Source: Alphaproteobacteria bacterium UBA828
GTDB lineage: Bacteria; Pseudomonadota; Alphaproteobacteria; UBA828
DNA length: 29,117 bases
Direction of reading: 5' to 3'
Assembly: GCA_002296185.1 (NCBI GenBank)
Contig: DBHM01000024.1
Coordinates: 7,913 to 37,029, forward strand
The notes beneath the pieces were generated by a model. The model was not told where the DNA came from and made no database searches. It worked only from the letters and a program-made list of their open reading frames with translations. Shown here one piece after another: positions 25,238-29,117 of this stretch. The position numbers were made by a program, and so were the translations under genes. The first letter of the stretch is position 1. Each line of letters begins with the position of its first letter.

Positions 25238-25530
25238 GGGACTACACCATCTAATCTTGCGGCATGGGCTAAAGCATGAGAAGCTGTGGGGCTAGTAAAA
25301 AGCAAAAAAACTAAAACTAGAATTAGTTTTACTGTTACTAACGTAGCCCCCGCATAAAGCATAAGGCCCACCATCATAAGTCCTGCTCCTAGAGTATCTG
25401 TGAGCCCTGCAGCGTGTATACGGCAATAAACGTCAGGAAGTCTTAGGAGTCCAAGGCCTCCTGTCATAACAAAAAATGCTCCTGAACCAATCAGGATCCA
25501 ACCAAATATATCTATAATAATACTATTCAT
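25201..25530 (-). CDS. mnhG: Mrp/Mnh antiporter subunit G
   Basis: Protein of 109 residues with three helices and the MnhG/PhaG signature: FGWILIGSGAFFVMTGGLGLLRLPDVYCRIHAAGLTDTLGAGL, where RLPDxYxRxHAAGxTDTLG is diagnostic, and FTSPTASHALAHAA. Of two in-frame ATGs, 25530 is chosen because AGG lies 7 nt upstream; ATG 25536 adds two residues. It overlaps mnhF by 8 nt. Confidence 0.93.
   Translation of the reverse strand: MNSIIIDIFGWILIGSGAFFVMTGGLGLLRLPDVYCRIHAAGLTDTLGAGLMMVGLMLYAGATLVTVKLILVLVFLLFTSPTASHALAHAARLDGVVPWTKKNTKEKRK
25202..25218 (-). promoter_or_regulatory. Ribosome-binding site next to a possible ATA start codon
   Basis: On the minus strand AAGGAG (25218-25213) is followed after 8 nt by ATA (25204-25202), whose last two bases are the first two of the mnhG TAG stop. 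No ATG, GTG or TTG in the DUF4040 frame lies within a usable distance downstream. Confidence 0.45.
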
Positions 25531-25789
25531 CTGCATGCCTACGCTGCTGTTTTACAAACCTCAACACAGCAATTGTCCCTATAAAATTAAGAAGTGCATA
25601 AAGTAGAGAAATATCAACGAAATCAGGTCGCCCCATTAAAAACCCAATTACTGCTATTAATAGAACAATCTTAGTACCCATATTGTTGACAGCCAATAAC
25701 CGGTCATAAACAGTTGGGCCTGCAAAAGCCCTTGTAAGACCAAGGAGTATCGTAAATAGCAGTGCGGCTGATGCTACCATAAATATCAT
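25523..25789 (-). CDS. mnhF: Mrp/Mnh antiporter subunit F
   Basis: Protein of 88 residues with three hydrophobic helices and the MnhF core RAFAGPTVYDRLLAVNNMGTKIVLLIAV (about 20-47), where GPTxxDRxLAxNxxGTK is the family motif, followed by DFVDISLLYALLNFIGTIAVLRF. The ATG overlaps the mnhE stop (ATGA). It belongs to the antiporter complex in the cytoplasmic membrane. Confidence 0.94.
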   Translation of the reverse strand: MIFMVASAALLFTILLGLTRAFAGPTVYDRLLAVNNMGTKIVLLIAVIGFLMGRPDFVDISLLYALLNFIGTIAVLRFVKQQRRHADE

Positions 25790-26274
25790 GAGTCTGTTTC
25801 CTGCGACTTTTCGAGTTTTGCAATCTTCAGATTCATCTCGCTATCTGTTAAACTTTCTATGAAGTTTTTGCTTAAGGCATGTACTTCTATGCTCTCTTTA
25901 TTTACATTCGTACTTAATGTGCCTGGGGTAAGGGTAATAGAGTTAGCGTATGTCACCAGGCCAACATCTGTTTTTTGTTGTGCAGATATAGTTTGAATTA
26001 TAGGATTAATTGGTAGCTTAGGATGTAAAATATGATAAGCAACGCTAATGGCAGAGGTAGTAACCTCTTTAGCGAGCCATATCCAAAATAAAGGCAACCT
26101 ATATGTAAAGTTAACTTCAGGGGGGAGATTATCAATTTTGTTCATCCTAAGAGTTAAGATTGTACTCAGGCCTGCACAAACCACCCCCGAGATTAACAGG
26201 AAAATACTATAGTGACCTGATAGAGCCAGCCATGTAATAAAAAGAACTAAAAATAGTAAAGCCGAACGAAACAA
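25786..26274 (-). CDS. mnhE: Mrp/Mnh antiporter subunit E
   Basis: Protein of 162 residues: two or three N-terminal helices (ALLFLVLFITWLAL, LLISGVVCAGLSTIL), the conserved RLPLFWIWLAKEVTTSAI segment and a soluble part with the diagnostic VTYANSITLTPGTLS (about 107-121). It is the first gene of the operon. Translation begins at TTG 26274, supported by AGGGGA 6 nt upstream; no ATG is available until well into the protein. The promoter is probably the TTGGCA/TATAAT pair at 26321-26351. Confidence 0.93.
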   Translation of the reverse strand: MFRSALLFLVLFITWLALSGHYSIFLLISGVVCAGLSTILTLRMNKIDNLPPEVNFTYRLPLFWIWLAKEVTTSAISVAYHILHPKLPINPIIQTISAQQKTDVGLVTYANSITLTPGTLSTNVNKESIEVHALSKNFIESLTDSEMNLKIAKLEKSQETDS

Positions 26275-26320
26275 ATATTTTCCCCTATAATTATAAAATT
26301 AATAAATAAGTGTTAGGTAC

Positions 26321-26351
26321 ATTATATCATCCTTCTCATACATCCTGCCAA
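26321..26351 (-). promoter_or_regulatory. Predicted sigma-70-type promoter of the antiporter operon
   Basis: On the minus strand, TTGGCA (26351-26346) and a perfect TATAAT (26326-26321) are separated by 19 nt, slightly longer than ideal. Transcription would start near 26314, leaving a leader of about 40 nt before the TTG start of mnhE. It lies in the 140-bp spacer between thiY and mnhE. Confidence 0.4.
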
Positions 26352-26414
26352 GAGTGAATTGAGGAATCATGCTGAAATTTATTATTATTGAATACTACTA
26401 TATTTAATAAGAAC

Positions 26415-27401
26415 TTAATCTAGTTCTACAGCATATTCTTCTACAACGCCTGGTTTTTCAATAAGCCCTCTAGAAGCCATAAAATTTGCAAATTTCTTAT
26501 ATCTATTAAGGTCAAGAGCTCCAGGTCTTAGTGCAAAACGGGGGAGTGTATCAGCCCAGGCCCTAATATTTAATTCATTATTTAGTTCAGGTCTTCCTTT
26601 TATAAATAGCTTCCAGCTATCCTTAGGATGATTTATTAAAAACTGTACACCACGCTCAATAGAATCGATAAATCGTCTATATTTCCCTTCATGAAGATCA
26701 TCGGTTCTTGCAATGAAAATTAATTCATCATAAGCAGGAATTCCTTCTTCTTCGAGATAAAAAGCTTTTCCACTATGACCCTCTATAGATAACTGATTTA
26801 GTTCAAAATTTCGGTATGCACCGATAACTGCATCTACCTGACCACTCAAAAGTGCTGGAGAAAGAGAAAAGTTTACATTTATTAGTGTTACATCACTGAT
26901 TTTTAGTCCATGCTTTTCAAGCATTGCACCAAGTAATATTTCCTCGAATCCCCCAACGGAGTATCCTACTTTCTTTCCTTTTAGATCTGCGATGCTTTTA
27001 ATAGAGCTATCAGAAAGAGTAAGTAAAGTATTTAATGGAGTCGAAACTAGAGTCCCAATTCTCTTAATTGGAATGCCTGCACCATATTGCATGTGAAGTT
27101 GAGGCTGATAAGAAATCGCTATATCACCAATTCCTGCAGCAACTAATTTAGGTGGGTCATTTGCATCTGATGGAGAAATTAATTTAACTTCTAATCCAGC
27201 ATCTGTAAAATACCCCTTTTCCAGGGCAACAAAAAGAGGTGCATGATCAGGGTTTATAAACCAGTCAAGAAAAACTGTTATTTTTTCTAACTGTTCTTCT
27301 TCACTCGATTTGACAGTATTTGTGATGCTTATCAAGCAAGTAAAAATACATAAGGCCCCAATTACACTAATGGTGGAGGCAAAAGATTTTTTAAAATTCA
27401 T
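26415..27401 (-). CDS. thiY: ThiY-like pyrimidine-precursor-binding protein of an ABC importer
   Basis: Periplasmic solute-binding protein of 328 residues in the NMT1/THI5-like family. A hydrophobic N-terminal signal (about 1-30) precedes the mature domain. LDWFINPDHAPLF (45-57) matches the LDWxPNxxH motif of HMP/formylaminopyrimidine-binding ThiY, and VGYSVGGFEEILLGAML around residue 145 the second-lobe contact region. The ligand is probably a thiamin pyrimidine precursor: the operon has a TPP riboswitch, and the motif is specific to this branch rather than to taurine or nitrate binders. The ATG overlaps thiX by 4 nt with GAGGAAAG upstream. No tenA is adjacent. Confidence 0.87.
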   Translation of the reverse strand: MNFKKSFASTISVIGALCIFTCLISITNTVKSSEEEQLEKITVFLDWFINPDHAPLFVALEKGYFTDAGLEVKLISPSDANDPPKLVAAGIGDIAISYQPQLHMQYGAGIPIKRIGTLVSTPLNTLLTLSDSSIKSIADLKGKKVGYSVGGFEEILLGAMLEKHGLKISDVTLINVNFSLSPALLSGQVDAVIGAYRNFELNQLSIEGHSGKAFYLEEEGIPAYDELIFIARTDDLHEGKYRRFIDSIERGVQFLINHPKDSWKLFIKGRPELNNELNIRAWADTLPRFALRPGALDLNRYKKFANFMASRGLIEKPGVVEEYAVELD

Positions 27402-28165
27402 TTTCTTTCCTCGTAATCTTCAAGAGAAGTTTCGGTTTGCCAAGGAATTAATATCCTTAGAAGATAGTCGATAATAAAATATATGATAACTGCAAAAACT
27501 GTTAGTGTGAGAAGTGCTGCAAACATTAGATCAATTTGCATCTGCCCATTTGCATGCAGCATAAGATATCCAAGGCCAGCGCTTGCTCCTACCCATTCAC
27601 CTACAATTGCTCCAATTGGTGCAACTGCGGCTGCAACACGTAAGCCAGAAGCCATAGATGGCAATGCTGCCGGTATTCTAATATGAAATAGAATTGACCA
27701 TTTGCTGGCACTCATAGTTTTAGCCAAGTCAAGCCATCCAATTTCAGTTCTTCTAAGACCATCATATAAACTTGCGACTACTGGGAAATATATTATTAGT
27801 GCTGCCATCGCCACCTTTGAAGTCATGCCATACCCCAACCAAAGGACTAGCAAAGGTGCAATAGCAAAAACAGGAATCGCTTGAGATGCTACTAATAATG
27901 GGAGTATCCAGCGTCGCAAAGAATTTGACCAAGTTATTATTAATGCACTACTTGTTCCGAAGATAGTGCCTATAATTAATCCTAATCCTATTTCAATAAG
28001 TGTTGTGGATGCATGATCTAAAATTAGTAGATAATTATTAATCCAGCTTTCTATTACCCTGATTGGGCTCGGGAGAATGTAGTGTGGTACTTGGGACGCC
28101 CATACAATTATCTGCCATACAGTCCCTAAGCCAATTATAATAAGTATTAATCTTATAGCAGTCAT
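27398..28165 (-). CDS. thiX: ABC importer permease (ThiX-like)
   Basis: BPD-type inner-membrane permease of 255 residues and about six helices, similar to SsuC/TauC/ThiX. The EAA-loop equivalent is near IRIPAALPSMASGLRVAAAVAPIGAIVGEWVGASAGLGYLM (about 162-202), with the GEWVGASxGLGYL motif. It forms the channel for the ThiY-bound ligand. The ATG overlaps the thiZ stop, and its stop overlaps thiY, both as ATGA junctions. Confidence 0.92.
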   Translation of the reverse strand: MTAIRLILIIIGLGTVWQIIVWASQVPHYILPSPIRVIESWINNYLLILDHASTTLIEIGLGLIIGTIFGTSSALIITWSNSLRRWILPLLVASQAIPVFAIAPLLVLWLGYGMTSKVAMAALIIYFPVVASLYDGLRRTEIGWLDLAKTMSASKWSILFHIRIPAALPSMASGLRVAAAVAPIGAIVGEWVGASAGLGYLMLHANGQMQIDLMFAALLTLTVFAVIIYFIIDYLLRILIPWQTETSLEDYEERK

Positions 28166-28911
28166 ATTTTATTACCCATTGAGAGTAATTCTAAAAGTTC
28201 TTTCTGGTAGCGAATCACATGATTATCTGTAAGGTCCCTAGGTAGGGTCCCCAATTCTTCAGTATTAAGCTGCGTCAATTTTACAGGATCACCATGCATT
28301 ATGAGTATTTGGTTTCCTATTCGTAAAGCCTCCAATGGATCGTGAGTGACCATAAGCACAGTACTTTTGGCTAAGAGTTCTACGCTTATATTTTGCATTT
28401 TATATCTATTAACTGCATCGAGTGATGCAAAAGGTTCGTCCATTAGAACTAAAGGTTGGTTTTCCATAATTGTTCTAGCCAATGCAATTCTTTGTCTCAT
28501 ACCGGTGGATAATTGGGCGGTAGATTTGTTTAAATGTGGTAAAAGGCCAAGTCTTTGAATTAGTTTCATCGCCTTTTCAGTCTCTGGAGACTCTTTTCTT
28601 AGGCGTGCACCAAGAAGCACATTGTTCATTATGCTTAACCAGGGTAGCAGAAAATCTTGTTGCCCCATAAAGGCAATTCTTCCTTTTATGCCACTAGTTT
28701 TTGTTGCTTGATCCTGCGGGATCAGTCCTGCAATTAGTCGGAGTAGTGATGTTTTACCTACACCGCTAGAGCCAAGTAGGCAGGTTATATTATTTTTAAA
28801 AAGTGATAAATTAAGGTTATCAAATAACACGGTATCACCGAAAGCTACCTTAGCATTAATAATGCTAAAGATTTCATCTTCTTTTTTTGAATTTTGTTTG
28901 ATAATAGTCAA
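28162..28911 (-). CDS. thiZ: ABC importer ATPase (ThiZ-like)
   Basis: ATP-binding subunit of 249 residues with Walker A GSSGVGKT (47-54), Q-loop MGQQDFLLPW (82-91), signature LSTGMRQ (134-140), Walker B LVLMDEP (154-160) and the switch His in MVTHDP. The signature reads LSTGM where most members have LSGGM. Translation begins at TTG 28911: an in-frame TAG lies five codons upstream, within the riboswitch tail (TAG-GAA-AGG-GTA-TTG), and there is no ATG nearby. The ribosome-binding purines (AGGAAAGGG) lie at the 3' end of the TPP riboswitch. It is the first gene of the thiZXY operon. Confidence 0.92.
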   Translation of the reverse strand: MTIIKQNSKKEDEIFSIINAKVAFGDTVLFDNLNLSLFKNNITCLLGSSGVGKTSLLRLIAGLIPQDQATKTSGIKGRIAFMGQQDFLLPWLSIMNNVLLGARLRKESPETEKAMKLIQRLGLLPHLNKSTAQLSTGMRQRIALARTIMENQPLVLMDEPFASLDAVNRYKMQNISVELLAKSTVLMVTHDPLEALRIGNQILIMHGDPVKLTQLNTEELGTLPRDLTDNHVIRYQKELLELLSMGNKI

Positions 28912-28912
28912 T

Positions 28913-29002
28913 ACCCTTTCCTACGCCGGTATAAGCCGGTTCAGGTTCGAGGGGTCGTCAGATCAACTGACCTCTCAGCCACATAGTGGGCTCCCCCAGA
29001 GT
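28913..29002 (-). promoter_or_regulatory. TPP (THI-box) riboswitch upstream of thiZXY
   Basis: On the minus strand the diagnostic elements appear in order: GGGGGAGCCC, P3 hairpin CCAC-TAT-GTGG, CTGAGA (28978-28973), an extra hairpin GTCAG-TTGAT-CTGAC, ACCC, GAACCTGA (28948-28941), P5 CCGG-CTTATA-CCGG and GCGTAGGAA. P1 can form between ACTCT (29002-28998) and AGGGT (28917-28913); the latter is part of the ribosome-binding site and ends one base before the TTG start. No terminator hairpin follows, so control is probably at translation initiation. The class is certain; the mechanism is inferred. Confidence 0.96.
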
Positions 29003-29066
29003 TGCAATCTCTGATATGATAACTTAGCTTTTTGATTGTAACACTTGTTTTAGTTACTTTAAAAGC

Positions 29067-29090
29067 CTAAAACGACTAGTATCGTTTTAG
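29067..29090. repeat. Perfect 9-bp inverted repeat before tRNA-Pro
   Basis: CTAAAACGA and TCGTTTTAG are exact inverted arms around the 6-nt loop CTAGTA, ending 5 bp before the tRNA. On the + strand no T tract follows. On the minus strand GGCTTTTAAAG follows, giving a weak terminator look. It could also be a regulator site; a poor promoter-like pair (TTGTTT 29045-29050, TAAAAC 29068-29073) overlaps its left arm. Confidence 0.4.
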
Positions 29091-29095
29091 TGGAT

Positions 29096-29117
29096 CGGGG
29101 TGTAGCGCAGCCTGGTA
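29096..29117 (+). tRNA. tRNA-Pro, 5' part only (cut by window end)
   Basis: The last 22 bases start with CGGGGTG followed by TAGCGCAGCCTGGTA, which is the acceptor stem and D-arm sequence typical of bacterial proline tRNAs (CGGGGYG acceptor, GCGCAGCCTGGTA D arm). The anticodon lies beyond the window, so the isoacceptor cannot be stated. It is divergent from the thiZXY operon. Confidence 0.88.

Noticed and set aside
1..29117. Mobile elements, CRISPR arrays, prophage or defence systems
   Set aside because: No transposase, integrase, direct-repeat array, Cas or restriction gene is visible; the region reads as ordinary chromosomal operons.

Overview
The window comes from an AT-rich bacterial chromosome (roughly one third G+C by eye). 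Gene content points to an alphaproteobacterium, probably a streamlined marine one: a second-type urease cluster in the order ureABCEFGD, a DUF1365/FAD-oxidase/CFA-methyltransferase lipid cluster, CoxD/CoxG/XdhC/MobA-type molybdenum-hydroxylase maturation genes, an MrpA-less multisubunit cation/proton antiporter and a TPP-riboswitch-controlled pyrimidine ABC importer. The lineage is inferred from gene content and gene order; no rRNA or other phylogenetic marker is present. Genes are tightly packed, many junctions overlap by 1-4 nt, and GTG and TTG start codons are unusually frequent.

Layout. (1) 27-5345, + strand: complete nickel urease, with structural genes ureA, ureB and ureC and accessory genes ureE, ureF, ureG and ureD. 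UreB carries N- and C-terminal extensions, and UreC has an unusual first metal-ligand loop but keeps all the nickel ligands. (2) 5346-5584: a gene-free, very AT-rich spacer of 239 bp, the longest in the window, with one weak terminator-like hairpin and no other recognisable signal. (3) 5585-10201: lipid-modification cluster. An SDR on the + strand converges on a minus-strand operon of FAD amine oxidase, DUF1365, CFA-type methyltransferase and DUF3833. (4) 10319-11988: a VOC protein and a RutA-like flavin monooxygenase, divergently transcribed from a 107-116 bp spacer.

(5) 12019-18841, minus strand: a co-directional run of coxG, a degenerate MobB-like gene, a coxD/MoxR ATPase, xdhC, a fused molybdopterin-binding/MobA-type nucleotidyltransferase, a phnW-like aminotransferase and a beta-hydroxyacid dehydrogenase. 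It encodes maturation and cofactor-modification functions for a molybdenum hydroxylase, but the enzyme itself (large, medium and small subunits) is absent. (6) 18937-26274, minus strand: ten-gene Mrp/Mnh-type antiporter operon (E, F, G, DUF4040/MbhD-E module, B, C, D, D, a small membrane protein, D). (7) 26415-28911, minus strand: thiZ-thiX-thiY importer for a thiamin pyrimidine precursor behind a TPP riboswitch (28913-29002). (8) The window ends in the 5' part of a tRNA-Pro gene on the + strand.

Functionally the region looks like nitrogen and vitamin scavenging (urease, possible pyrimidine-ring oxidation, pyrimidine import), membrane lipid modification and sodium/proton homeostasis. There is no mobile element, CRISPR array, integrase or rRNA. 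The most noteworthy points are the P-loop-less MobB relative inside a Mo-maturation operon lacking its enzyme, a probable AUA start codon overlapping the mnhG stop, a riboswitch whose P1 helix appears to cover the ribosome-binding site of a TTG-initiated gene, and unusual active-site positions in the SDR, the CFA-type enzyme and UreC.
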